Origin: Bacteroides coprosuis DSM 18011
Lineage (GTDB): Bacteria; Bacteroidota; Bacteroidia; Bacteroidales; Bacteroidaceae
Reading direction: 5' to 3'
Length of the DNA stretch: 64,000 nt
Assembly (NCBI GenBank): GCA_000212915.1
Contig: CM001167.1
Location: 2,038,780-2,102,779 of the forward strand
In this document: positions 18,492-27,513 of the stretch, one piece after another
Layout: each line of letters begins with the position of its first letter
How positions within the stretch are numbered: position 1 is the stretch's first letter
Position numbers and translations under genes: made by a program
The notes under the pieces: model-generated
Told to the model about the DNA's origin: nothing
Database searches by the model: none
The model's input: the letters and a program-made list of their open reading frames with translations, nothing else

Positions 18492-18523
18492 AGAGATTAC
18501 TTTTTGCAAGTAGTCTCTTTTTT
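18492..18523 (+). terminator. Intrinsic terminator after the barrel gene
   Basis: AGAGATTACTT pairs with AAGTAGTCTCT (one G-U pair) around a 5-base loop, followed by T5. It starts 28 bases after the stop. From here to 19041 there is only the repeat cluster at 18613-18647 and a candidate promoter region before the transporter; no other gene is seen. Confidence 0.85.
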
Positions 18524-18612
18524 ATATCTCTACTTTGCATAAAAATTCGTTTCTTTTTACGCTATTATTCTGAAAGAGTCAAAGTAGTGTTTTAACTAGG
18601 TCAAAAACTCAT

Positions 18613-18647
18613 CATGTCGGTGTCATGTCATTCTCTTGTCGGTGTCA
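18613..18647. repeat. Dispersed 13-mer repeat, locus 3 (two same-direction copies)
   Basis: CATGTCGGTGTCA at 18613-18625 and the variant CTTGTCGGTGTCA at 18635-18647 run in the same direction, starting 22 bp apart. There is no facing copy, so no hairpin forms. Further TTTTGAC-like words lie in the flanks (for example near 18605 and 18670). It follows the terminator of the barrel gene. Confidence 0.8.
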
Positions 18648-19041
18648 AAACAGGCTCATACTTTTTGCGTCAAAATAACGCATAATTATTCTATTTAAGA
18701 TCTGATAAATATACAACTATTCATCTTCACTTTTTACGCCGAAATACTCTGAAGAGGTAGAAAACATCCTCCTCCCTTGCTAACCAATTTCAGTAAACAG
18801 GTATTGTTAACTTTTTTAAGAATAGCACCAGAGCTGAATAGAGTTATCTATCTGATTTATAACCGCATCATCCCAGAATCATTTTTATCTTTGAGTATAG
18901 AGGGACATTTACAAAAAAGATTTTAACTTCTTTTTATGTTATACAACAGATAGGTGAATTAATATCTAACCTTTGCATCTGATACAGATTTACTTATCTT
19001 AGCGACCGAAATTAAGACATTAAACGTAACTAACACTCAAA

Positions 19042-20424
19042 ATGACACAAACTAACCAGCCTATGCTTAAGGGTTATTCACAAGCCTTCTGGGTGAGCAA
19101 CCTTGTTGAATTGTTTGAACGTATGGCCTACTATGGCGTATTTATCGTTCTGACCATCTATTTATCTACCATACTAGGATTTAATGACATTGAGGCCAGT
19201 ATCATTTCGGGATTATTCTCGGGAGGACTCTACTTACTGCCCATCTTTACGGGAGCTTATGCCGACAAAATAGGTTTTAGAAAATCTATGCTGATTGCCT
19301 TTTCTTTACTTACCATAGGGTATTTTGGATTGGGTATCTTACCTAGCCTACTTCAAGCTAGTGGCTTGGTAGAGTATGGAGAAACTACTGTATTTCACGG
19401 ATTACAACAAAGCAACGAACCTTGGCTCATAGCCCCTGTGCTTTTTGTGATTATGATAGGAGGATCTTTTATTAAATCTATTATCTCTGCATCTGTAGCC
19501 AAAGAAACGACAACAGAAAACAGAGCAAAAGGTTACTCTATCTTCTATATGATGGTAAACATCGGAGCTTTTACAGGGAAAACTATTATCGACCCTCTAA
19601 GAGGTGTGGTTGGAGAAAAAGCATATATCTATATTAACTTCTTTGCCGCAGCTATGACTCTAGCTGCTCTTATTGCGGTGTACTTCTTTTACAAATCAAC
19701 CAAAACAGCTGGTGAAGGAAAAAGTATGTCAGAAATCTTCCAAGGATTTAAGCGAATTACGACCAACTGGAGATTACTAATCTTAATATTAATCGTAACA
19801 GGCTTCTGGATGGTACAACATCAGCTTTATGCTACGATGCCTAAATACGTAATCCGTCTGGCTGGCGAAACAGCAAAACCGGGGTGGATAGCCAATGTAA
19901 ACCCTTTTGTTGTGGTATGCTTGGTAAGCCTCATCACCCGATTAATGGCAAAGAAATCGGCTATCTTCTCCATGAATATCGGTATGTTTTTAATCCCTCT
20001 TTCGGCACTCGTTATGTCGCTAGGAAATGTATTCAAAGTAGAGTTCTTTAGTACCATCAGCAACATTACACTGATGATGGTGCTTGGTATCAGCATTCAG
20101 GCTTTAGCAGAGTGTTTTATTTCTCCTCGCTATTTGGAGTATTTTTCACTGCAAGCACCCAAGGGAGAAGAGGGAATGTATTTAGGATTTAGTCACCTGC
20201 ACTCCTTCTTGGCATCTATCTTTGGATTTGGTATTTCGGGGGTACTTTTAAGTAAGTATTGTCCAGACCCTACCCTCTTTGCAACCCGTGCTGAGTGGGA
20301 AGCAGCATCGGTTAATGCACATTATATCTGGTACTACTTTGCAGCTATCGGATTAGTAGCAGCATTCGCTCTATTAATTTTTGCAAGGGTAACAAAAAAA
20401 TTAGATAAGCAAAAGATAAAATAG
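19042..20424 (+). CDS. POT/PTR-family proton-coupled oligopeptide transporter (MFS)
   Basis: 460 residues with twelve or more membrane helices. The first helix has LVELFERMAYYGVF, the ExxER-type motif of the POT family, which couples proton binding to di- and tripeptide uptake. The loop GAYADKIGFRKSM is the MFS motif between helices 2 and 3. An intermediate helix carries YSIFYMMVNIGAFTG, matching the POT PTR2_2 signature region (FYxxINxG). The C-terminus is basic (KKLDKQKIK). The gene ends with TAG. It is most likely a single-gene transcript, with a hairpin 30 bases after the stop. The exact substrate is unproven. Confidence 0.85.
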   Translation: MTQTNQPMLKGYSQAFWVSNLVELFERMAYYGVFIVLTIYLSTILGFNDIEASIISGLFSGGLYLLPIFTGAYADKIGFRKSMLIAFSLLTIGYFGLGILPSLLQASGLVEYGETTVFHGLQQSNEPWLIAPVLFVIMIGGSFIKSIISASVAKETTTENRAKGYSIFYMMVNIGAFTGKTIIDPLRGVVGEKAYIYINFFAAAMTLAALIAVYFFYKSTKTAGEGKSMSEIFQGFKRITTNWRLLILILIVTGFWMVQHQLYATMPKYVIRLAGETAKPGWIANVNPFVVVCLVSLITRLMAKKSAIFSMNIGMFLIPLSALVMSLGNVFKVEFFSTISNITLMMVLGISIQALAECFISPRYLEYFSLQAPKGEEGMYLGFSHLHSFLASIFGFGISGVLLSKYCPDPTLFATRAEWEAASVNAHYIWYYFAAIGLVAAFALLIFARVTKKLDKQKIK

Positions 20425-20447
20425 CGATAAGCCAATCCTATTTTTTG

Positions 20448-20455
20448 TATATTTG
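20448..20455 (+). promoter_or_regulatory. Predicted -7 element before the WalJ-like gene
   Basis: TATATTTG matches TAnnTTTG exactly. A transcript from here would begin inside the hairpin at 20455-20482, so promoter and terminator compete for the same bases. No -33 TTTG is seen at the normal distance. Confidence 0.35.
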
Positions 20456-20482
20456 CCGTTGAATGACCGTTCGTTCAGCGGC
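20455..20482 (+). terminator. Strong hairpin between transporter and WalJ-like gene
   Basis: A 12-bp stem (GCCGTTGAATGA with TCGTTCAGCGGC, two G-U pairs) closes a 4-base loop and is followed by ATTTTTC. It begins 30 bases after the transporter stop and best fits an intrinsic terminator, though the T run is imperfect. It may also shape the leader of the next gene. Confidence 0.6.
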
Positions 20483-20503
20483 ATTTTTCAAATTAAGGTA
20501 ATA

Positions 20504-21307
20504 ATGAAAGTACAATTTATAAGCCTAGGCAGTGGCAGTAGTGGGAATTGCTATTACCTGGGTACCCCCAATTATGGCATTCTAATAGATGCAGGGATCA
20601 GTGTCCGAGCCATTAGAAAAGCACTTAGAGAGATTAATGTTGGCATGGAAATGATTCATGCTATTTTTATAACACACGACCATGCCGACCACATAAAGGG
20701 CGTGGGACACTTGGGAGAGAAACTAAACATACCCGTTTACAGCACACAAAAAGTACACGAAGGGATTAGCAAAAATAGGTGTATGCACGAGCCTTTGGGG
20801 CATTGCGTGCGTTATCTTGAAAAAGAACAACCTTTTGAGCTCAATGATTTTCACATCATCTCGTTTGAGGTTCCGCATGATGGTACAGATAATGTAGGGT
20901 ATTGCATTGAGATAGATGGCAAGGTCTTTACCTTTGCTACCGACCTAGGAGAAATTACACCTACTGTGGCTCACTACTTGAAGAAAGCCAACTATCTTAT
21001 TTTAGAGGCCAATTATGAAGATGAAATGCTACGCATGGGTAAGTATCCTCAGTTCTTAAAAGATAGAGTAGCTAGTCGTACAGGACATATGAGTAATACA
21101 GATACAGCCCTCTTCTTGTCGGAAAACTATCAACCCAATTGGAAGTATGTATGGCTTTGCCACTTGAGCAAGGATAATAATCATCCTGAACTAGCCTACA
21201 AAACCATGGAATCGAAGTTGAGAGAACACAATATCATCCTAGGTAAAGAACTTCAACTAAGTCCGTTGAAAAGAACAGTGCCCTCAGAACTATACGAATT
21301 TGAATAA
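20504..21307 (+). CDS. MBL-fold metallo-hydrolase, WalJ/YycJ-like
   Basis: 267 residues from the ATG at 20504 (MKVQFISLGSGSSGNCYYLG). The frame is open upstream to a TTG at 20453, but that extension crosses the hairpin and promoter box. The metal-binding motif HxHxDH is THDHADHIKG, with a later HDGTDNVGYCIE, ATDLGEI and GHMSN. Opening LGSGSSGNC is typical of the YycJ group of beta-lactamase-fold proteins, probable nucleases or phosphodiesterases linked in Firmicutes to cell-wall and DNA repair control. The next gene starts 17 bases later, so the two are probably cotranscribed. Confidence 0.85.
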   Translation: MKVQFISLGSGSSGNCYYLGTPNYGILIDAGISVRAIRKALREINVGMEMIHAIFITHDHADHIKGVGHLGEKLNIPVYSTQKVHEGISKNRCMHEPLGHCVRYLEKEQPFELNDFHIISFEVPHDGTDNVGYCIEIDGKVFTFATDLGEITPTVAHYLKKANYLILEANYEDEMLRMGKYPQFLKDRVASRTGHMSNTDTALFLSENYQPNWKYVWLCHLSKDNNHPELAYKTMESKLREHNIILGKELQLSPLKRTVPSELYEFE

Positions 21308-21323
21308 TAAAGGATAAGCATTT

Positions 21324-22106
21324 ATGGAGAACCGCAAAGGAGCTAGAAAGATAGACGAGATACCCTCGGCAGTACTTGAAGTATTGAATCGGGGGCAACT
21401 ACCTACAGTGAACCTAGTAGAATGGCTTGCTATCGACCAAAGACAACTGCTTCAAGCTGTTCTCCCCATTTCTTATCATACACCCCTATTAGAGCAGATT
21501 GAAAGTTCAAAAAGTCAGTCGGCTCTAGCTCTTATCAAGCTGATAGGGACACAACTTTATCAGATTACCGATGAGGTAGAAAGGCATCGGCTATCTACCT
21601 TTTTACAAGAACACCCTGCCGATATTCCTCGCTGCTGGGCAGCCATTATGGTGGGGCAAAGCGATGCTTCTTTAGCAGAAAAGCTTCAACAGATACTTCC
21701 CTTTGCCAAGGACAATCATTTCGGCGTACGAGAAATAGCGTGGATAGCCATACGTGAAGATATTCTCAGTCGGCCCGAAGAGGCTTTCAAGCTCCTGTTA
21801 CCTTGGACTACCGATGCAAATGAATATGTAAGAAGATTTGCTTCTGAATCTACTCGTCCCAAAGGAGTATGGTGCAGACAGTTCTCTTTTATTCAAGAAG
21901 AGCCTACTTTAGCTCTTCCTCTCTTGGAAAACCTACAAGCAGACTCCTCTAAGTATGTTCAGGATAGTGTTGCCAACTGGCTAAACGATTTGAGTAAATC
22001 TCAGCCACAGCTGGTCAAAGATGTTTGTAGCCAATGGACTCTCAATCATCCTCAATCTAAAGCTACAGCATACATCGTACGCAGAGCTTTACGCTCATTC
22101 AAGTGA
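21324..22106 (+). CDS. HEAT-repeat DNA alkylation repair protein (AlkC/AlkD-like)
   Basis: 260 residues, soluble, almost entirely helical. The pattern FGVREIAWIAIREDILSRPE, then DANEYVRRFASESTRPKGVW is characteristic of AlkC/AlkD glycosylases, which remove N3- and N7-alkylated bases using stacked HEAT-like repeats. Later repeats read KYVQDSVANWLNDLSKSQPQ and KATAYIVRRALRSFK. It is 17 bases downstream of the WalJ-like gene. Its TGA stop directly abuts the end of the convergent gene with no space. Catalytic activity cannot be proven from the sequence. Confidence 0.8.
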   Translation: MENRKGARKIDEIPSAVLEVLNRGQLPTVNLVEWLAIDQRQLLQAVLPISYHTPLLEQIESSKSQSALALIKLIGTQLYQITDEVERHRLSTFLQEHPADIPRCWAAIMVGQSDASLAEKLQQILPFAKDNHFGVREIAWIAIREDILSRPEEAFKLLLPWTTDANEYVRRFASESTRPKGVWCRQFSFIQEEPTLALPLLENLQADSSKYVQDSVANWLNDLSKSQPQLVKDVCSQWTLNHPQSKATAYIVRRALRSFK

Positions 22107-22985
22107 TTATTCCTTGATCCACTCGTACTCAAAGTTGTAACGAACAGACTGTTTCCCCTCTTTGGCTGGAGTTAATACAACCTGAAGAGGTAACCCTTCT
22201 TTTGTGAATGTATAATCGGCACTTTGATTGGGTATGTACAAATCATTATCAGACTCTTGTTGGGTAATCACATAATCGAAAGTTCCTAGAAAACCACTAT
22301 ACAGCAATTCGTAATGCTTATTGATAGGGTGATAATCCAGATATTGCACATCCGCCATATTTAGATTATCTCTTTGCTCTATAGTTAGTCGAGCCGTATA
22401 TTTCAACTCATCCATCAGGAAGTTGCGCACGGTGATCTATCCCTCTTTAAATTTGGAATAATCCCACTCTAAGCGATAATACTCTTTTTCAGTCTTACGC
22501 ACCATATCTCTTATCTCACTGATATAAGGTTTATTATCCATATAGATGTATTTCATCAAGAAAGCATGCGTACTATTTTCACTCCCTGCTGTAACTTTTA
22601 AAGCATAAGTACATACAGAGGGATAATCAGACAAATAGTATCTTGACTCATAAAGGTTGGTGTTATTCTTCCATGAATCATAGGTATAGTGATATGGTGC
22701 TTGCTTATCTGCTACCGTATCTATTCGTGTAAGATTACTAGTAGAAACATATTCTTTTCCCGCAGTATTTCTCAAACTGATATATTGGCTAAGTGTGCCA
22801 TCCTTACCGAAATGAAAGGATTCTTTTTCCAACAACGCTACATTTCCGTCATAATGCTTTACAAAACTTATTGATTTTAGATTCTCACTGGGTTTAGGAA
22901 GAAAATCCACATAGGAATCATCGTTAGAACAAGCTGCAAACAATAAAACTACACTAGCCAAAAACACAAAGTGATTCATTCTCAT
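22107..22985 (-). pseudogene. Lipoprotein of unknown function interrupted by an in-frame TAG
   Basis: The 182-codon first part has a lipoprotein signal (VFLASVVLLFAACSNDD) and ends EWDYSKFKEG followed by TAG at 22437-22439. The same frame then continues uninterrupted for 109 codons (ITVRNFLMDELKYTARLTIE to YNFEYEWIKE). The end of part one and the start of part two read as one continuous beta-rich domain, like DUF4595-type lipoproteins. No good start codon or ribosome site opens the second part (only a GTG two codons after the TAG). I read this as one gene of about 292 codons with a nonsense codon. Function unknown. Confidence 0.75.
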
Positions 22986-23135
22986 TTTATATCGTTCCTT
23001 ATATTCAATGTTTTAAAATTAAGAACTAATCTATTAATAAGGAAACGAATGGTCAAAATAAAATCTAGTTAAAATAAAAGACAAGTCTTTTGTCAGTATT
23101 CAAATCTCTTATTTTTCTTATCCTCTCTATTTGAC

Positions 23136-23143
23136 TATATTTG
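23136..23143 (+). promoter_or_regulatory. Predicted -7 element of the tricorn-like protease gene
   Basis: TATATTTG matches TAnnTTTG exactly, 37 bases before the ATG at 23180. The -33 region is T-rich but has no exact TTTG. Confidence 0.45.
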
Positions 23144-23179
23144 ATAATTCGTTTCATTCAATAATTATAACTAAACAAC

Positions 23180-26100
23180 ATGAAGAACTTCTTACTTAGT
23201 GCTCTTTGTCTTTCCTTTGCGGTAGGGGCTAGCGCACAAGACACGCCACTCTGGATGCGCTATGCTGCAATATCCCCCGATGGCAGCGAGATTGCATTCA
23301 CTTACAAGGGTGATATCTACAAAGTTCCAAGTTCGGGAGGTAAGGCTATCCAGCTCACAACACACCCCGCACACGATACACAACCCGTGTGGTCTCCCGA
23401 CGGAAATAAAATTGCTTTCGCTTCCAACCGTGAAGGTGGATTCGATATTCATCTCATGTCATCAAGAGGTGGAGCTCCTACCCGCCTAACTACACACTCT
23501 GCCAATGAATACCCTATTGTATTCCGTGATAATGAGCATGTGCTTTATACGGCAAACATTATGGCAGATGTTAAGGATGGTCATTTCCCCTCATTTTCTC
23601 AAGTGTATGAAGTGGATACAGAAGGCAAACGTCCGGCTCTGTTCTCTTCTATGCCACTAGAGGATATCTCTTTCCACCCCACAGAAAACAAAATTCTGTA
23701 CCACGATAAGAAAGGCTATGAAGATCCATGGCGTAAACACCATCAATCTTCTATTGCAAGAGATATTTGGTTATGCGATTTAAATGGGGAGAGAACTTAT
23801 ACTAAGTTAACTAATTTTAGAGGAGAAGATCGTAATCCAACATGGACTGCCGACGGAAACTCATTCTTCTACTTAAATGAAGAAGATGGCTCTTTTAACG
23901 TGTACAAACGCAACTTAGATGGTTCAGATAAAAAACAACTTACACATCTCAAAAAGCATCCTGTACGCTTCCTTACTCAAAGTAAAGCAGGTGTGTTATG
24001 TTTTGTGTATGATGGCGAAATCTATACACTACGTGAGGGAGCTGAACCTCAAAAAGTACGTATTGAAATCATTACCGACCAACAAGAGTCTGCTGTAAAA
24101 CACTTTAACTTCCGTACGGGAGCTAAAGAAATGTCGGTGTCTCCCAATGGAAAAGAAATAGCATTTATCATCCGTGGAGATATTTTTGTTACCTCTATCG
24201 AGTATGGTACAACTCGACAAATAACAAATACGCCCGAGCAAGAAAGGGATGTAAGTTTTAGTCCTGATGGAAGATCACTGCTTTATGCTGCCGAACGAAA
24301 TGGGGCATGGAATATTTATCAAACTACTTTAGATATTAAAGATGAGAAAGAGTTTATTTATGCACAAAGCTTTACAGAAGAGCAGCTAACAGATTCTGAT
24401 AAAGCCTCTTTCCAACCTCTTTATTCTCCAGACGGTAAGTCAGTAGCTTTCCTTGAAGATAGAACGACTCTAAAGGTACTTAATCTAAGTAATAAAAAGA
24501 GCAAGACGGTCTTAGACGGAAAATTCAACTACTCTTATTCGGATGGAGATCAATGGTTTCAATGGGCTCCTGATAGCAAATGGTTATTAACTCAATACAT
24601 CGGTATTGGAGGATGGAATAACGTGGATGCTGCCCTTGTAAAAGCCGATGGTAGTGGAGAGTTGACCAACCTTACCGAGAGTGGTTATACGGATGGCAAT
24701 CCTCGATTTGTGCAAGATGGTAAAGCTATGCTTTGGTTTTCAGACCGTGCAGGATATCGTAGTCATGGTAGCTGGGGTGCCCACATGGATGCCTATATCA
24801 TGTTTTTTGATCGTGAAGCGTATGATAAGTTTAGCCTAAGCAAAGAAGAATTGGCTCTTTACGATGCCGAAACAAAAACGAAGAAAGAGATAAAGAAAGA
24901 AGAAAAAGAAGCTGATAAGAAAGAGAAAAAAGAAAAAGAAGGAGATTTAACTCCTGAAAAGGTTAAAGATCTGGAGTTTGATCTAGATCATCGTAAGGAT
25001 TTGGTTATTCGCCTTACACCAAACTCTTCTTCTCTAGCTGATGCTTATTTGAATAAAGAAGGAGATAAGCTCTATTATCTATCTCGCTTTGAAAAAGGAT
25101 ACGACCTTTGGGTACACGATTTAAAAAAGAAATCGAGCCGCATCCTTGTAAAAGGTGCTGGTGGCGGTGGACTAGAAGTAGATAAAACAGGTACTCACCT
25201 ATATCTATTGAGTGGCGGACAACTGAAGAAGATTACTATTGCTTCGGGTGCTGTATCTTCTATCAGTATGAATGCTCAGTTTGATTATAAGCCCGAACAA
25301 GAGCGTGAATACATCTTCAACCACGTATGGAAACAAGTCAAGGATAAGTTCTATGTGACCGACTTGCATGGTGTAGATTGGGATGGTTACAAAACAGACT
25401 ATGCTCGTTACCTTCCTCATATCAACAATAACTTCGATTTTGCAGAAATGCTATCTGAACTATTGGGTGAATTAAATGCTTCTCACACAGGGGCTCGCTA
25501 TTATGGTGGAAGATCTTCTCGTCCAACGGCTGTTCTGGGTGCTTTCTTCGACAATGACTATCAAGGCAAGGGACTGAAGATCAAAGAAATTCTTCCTTTG
25601 GGTCCGCTAGGTGGTGCTAAATCAAAAATCAAAGAAGGCTCTATCATCTTAAAGATTGATGGAAAAGAAATTCAGGAGGGCGAGGATTATAGCCAACTTC
25701 TTGCTGGCAAGGCAAACCAACGTGTTTTGATTTCTTATAAGGTAAAACCTTCTACTAAAACAGAAGAAGAATGGATAAAACCTATCTCTCAAGGAGCACA
25801 ACAAGAGTTGTTATATAAGCGCTGGGTAGAACAACGCCGTCAGATGGCTGAAAAGATTTCGGGAGGTAAAATAGGATATATACATGTGAAAGGTATGGAT
25901 AGTGAAAGCTTCCGCCAAGTATATTCAGACCTACTGGGTAGGTACCGTAATGCAGATGCTGTTGTTATAGATACACGTCATAACGGTGGTGGCTGGTTGC
26001 ACGACGACTTGGTAACCTTGTTAACAGGAAAAGAATACCAGCAATTTGCTCCTCGTGGACAATACATAGGAAGTGATCCATTCAACAAGTGGACAAAACC

Positions 26101-26419
26101 ATCGGCTGTATTGATATGCGAAGACAACTACTCTAATGCTCATGGATTCCCATGGCTATACAAAGAGCTAAAAATAGGTAAACTGATTGGTGCGCCCGTA
26201 CCAGGTACTATGACTGCTGTATGGTGGGAATCTCAGATTGATCCAAGCATTGTATTTGGTATTCCTCAGGTAGCTGTTAAAGATATGCGTGGAAATTATC
26301 TTGAAAATCAAGAACTATTCCCCGATATTGAAATCTACAACGATCCTGCATCAGAACTGAAAGGTGAAGACTTACAGCTGGAACGTGCAGTGAAAGAATT
26401 GATGGAACAAACTAAATAA
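23180..26419 (+). CDS. Tricorn-like S41-family peptidase
   Basis: 1079 residues. A signal peptide (LLSALCLSFAVGASAQ) is followed by a beta-propeller of TolB/WD-like repeats to about residue 530, with recurring SPDGSEIAFTYKGDIY and WSPDGNKIAFASNREGG. After a Lys/Glu-rich linker (about 565-595) come a second propeller-like part, a catalytic core with a PDZ-like insert (about 790-860), and the S41 region. The dyad NASHTGARYYGG puts Ser768-His769 where tricorn has its catalytic Ser-His. Where S41 enzymes carry the nucleophilic Ser the sequence reads YSNAHGFPW (Ala987), with Ser two places earlier. It is periplasmic by signal peptide and probably a peptide-degrading enzyme, with catalytic status uncertain. 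Confidence 0.85.
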   Translation: MKNFLLSALCLSFAVGASAQDTPLWMRYAAISPDGSEIAFTYKGDIYKVPSSGGKAIQLTTHPAHDTQPVWSPDGNKIAFASNREGGFDIHLMSSRGGAPTRLTTHSANEYPIVFRDNEHVLYTANIMADVKDGHFPSFSQVYEVDTEGKRPALFSSMPLEDISFHPTENKILYHDKKGYEDPWRKHHQSSIARDIWLCDLNGERTYTKLTNFRGEDRNPTWTADGNSFFYLNEEDGSFNVYKRNLDGSDKKQLTHLKKHPVRFLTQSKAGVLCFVYDGEIYTLREGAEPQKVRIEIITDQQESAVKHFNFRTGAKEMSVSPNGKEIAFIIRGDIFVTSIEYGTTRQITNTPEQERDVSFSPDGRSLLYAAERNGAWNIYQTTLDIKDEKEFIYAQSFTEEQLTDSDKASFQPLYSPDGKSVAFLEDRTTLKVLNLSNKKSKTVLDGKFNYSYSDGDQWFQWAPDSKWLLTQYIGIGGWNNVDAALVKADGSGELTNLTESGYTDGNPRFVQDGKAMLWFSDRAGYRSHGSWGAHMDAYIMFFDREAYDKFSLSKEELALYDAETKTKKEIKKEEKEADKKEKKEKEGDLTPEKVKDLEFDLDHRKDLVIRLTPNSSSLADAYLNKEGDKLYYLSRFEKGYDLWVHDLKKKSSRILVKGAGGGGLEVDKTGTHLYLLSGGQLKKITIASGAVSSISMNAQFDYKPEQEREYIFNHVWKQVKDKFYVTDLHGVDWDGYKTDYARYLPHINNNFDFAEMLSELLGELNASHTGARYYGGRSSRPTAVLGAFFDNDYQGKGLKIKEILPLGPLGGAKSKIKEGSIILKIDGKEIQEGEDYSQLLAGKANQRVLISYKVKPSTKTEEEWIKPISQGAQQELLYKRWVEQRRQMAEKISGGKIGYIHVKGMDSESFRQVYSDLLGRYRNADAVVIDTRHNGGGWLHDDLVTLLTGKEYQQFAPRGQYIGSDPFNKWTKPSAVLICEDNYSNAHGFPWLYKELKIGKLIGAPVPGTMTAVWWESQIDPSIVFGIPQVAVKDMRGNYLENQELFPDIEIYNDPASELKGEDLQLERAVKELMEQTK

Positions 26420-26453
26420 AATCTAAGCAACATAGGCCTAGATATCCATAACG

Positions 26454-26494
26454 AAAAGAGCTAGATGACCCCAATCATCTAGCTCTTTTTTCCT
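26454..26494 (+). terminator. Intrinsic terminator after the tricorn-like gene
   Basis: A long stem (AAAAGAGCTAGATGA with TCATCTAGCTCTTTT) with a 6-base loop and T6 starts 35 bases after the stop. Confidence 0.9.
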
Positions 26495-26546
26495 TTTGAC
26501 ACTGTTTTACAAAAAGCGCGACTATCACTAGTGGCATCTTTTCTAA

Positions 26547-26589
26547 CTTTTAACTAATACCTATGACTTTTAACTAATACCTATGACTT
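26547..26589. repeat. 20-bp tandem duplication
   Basis: CTTTTAACTAATACCTATGA occurs twice head to tail (26547-26566 and 26567-26586), followed by the first three bases of a third unit. It is noncoding and probably a replication slippage product. Confidence 0.85.
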
Positions 26590-26833
26590 CTTTTATTTTT
26601 TTGTCTAGTATAAAGATACTGATCTCTTTCCCAACTTATTTCATAATGATATTAAATCTACACTTCCATCCCCATCTTTTTACTGGTTATTACAAAAAAG
26701 AAATATGTTTGTAACAACTTGCCTTAATTTGCTCTTCTTCAAGAAAGCGAGTCCTCTACTACCGTCTGTAAATGACAGAATAAACATTTCTATCAAACCA
26801 AGAGAATATTTTGACTAAGGCATGTGCACATCA

Positions 26834-26866
26834 TGACACCGACATGTCATCATCATGTCGGTGTCA
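26834..26866. repeat. Dispersed 13-mer repeat, locus 4 (facing pair)
   Basis: TGACACCGACATG at 26834-26846 faces CATGTCGGTGTCA at 26854-26866: a perfect 13-bp palindrome with 7 bases between arms, starts 20 bp apart. The flank at 26806-26823 (ATATTTTGACTAAGGCAT) repeats that of locus 2. It lies between convergent genes. The remainder of 26495-26955 holds the tandem duplication and a terminator, with no gene seen. Confidence 0.85.
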
Positions 26867-26894
26867 AAGTGTATCTAGGGCTATATCAAATTCA

Positions 26895-26930
26895 ATGAAA
26901 AAAGGTGTACATTTTATATTTGTACACCTT
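26895..26930 (-). terminator. Intrinsic terminator of the Cys-rich protein gene
   Basis: AAGGTGTACA and TGTACACCTT pair with a 9-base loop. Read on the minus strand the hairpin is followed by TTTTTTCATTG. It lies 26 bases past the stop codon at 26956. Confidence 0.85.
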
Positions 26931-26955
26931 ACAGTTCTATTATTTAATATCCTTT

Positions 26956-27219
26956 TTAAGCTTTATTTTTATCAAAATGAACGAGCAGATTCTCATCTAC
27001 TTCATATCTAGAAACGGGTGTTGCACAATCTTTACAGATAGGAACAATGTAATATTGCCCTTTGTTACAATCAACTTTTTCAACCAAGCAACCCATAATG
27101 TCCTCTACTTTACATTTTGCTTGATCACAAGATATAGCTTTGTCTGCAACTTCACCTTTCGCTTTCTTCCAGCGCATTAATAACTCAGGAAACGGAGTTG
27201 ATACAACTTTAACTTTCAT
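26956..27219 (-). CDS. Small Cys-rich, probably zinc-binding protein
   Basis: 87 residues with six cysteines: ISCDQAKCK, then MGCLVEKVDCNKGQYYIVP followed by ICKDC. The arrangement of paired Cys, GxxVxK, YIVPxCxxC, then a short tail (YEVDENLLVHFDKNKA) resembles small Bacteroidetes zinc-ribbon proteins of unknown function that read GAHVxK...YIVPLCxxCN. Four or more of the Cys could bind zinc. It has no signal peptide, so is likely cytoplasmic. It is a single gene with its own terminator. The convincing Cys spacing and terminator support reality; function is unknown. Confidence 0.65.
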   Translation of the reverse strand: MKVKVVSTPFPELLMRWKKAKGEVADKAISCDQAKCKVEDIMGCLVEKVDCNKGQYYIVPICKDCATPVSRYEVDENLLVHFDKNKA

Positions 27220-27513
27220 CTTCGTATATTGTTTAAAAAATTAATAATTTGCTTCTTTGATTCAGTATCAAGATAAGCAAAGTAAGAATATCTTACTAAC
27301 ATAATTAGCTAATATTTGTTTAATAGCTTCTCCCTTTTGCTATTAAAGTAAGGAAGAATTGCAAGAGCATAACAAAGATAAGAAATGCTTTACAACTCGC
27401 TTTTAAATTGACTTTTGCTTCGGTTGGTAATCAGATTTTCTGTACTTTAGAGGTTGATTCTGAGGATGTATAGAATCGCCTTAAATAATACCCCAATTGA
27501 TAATAACGAGAAT

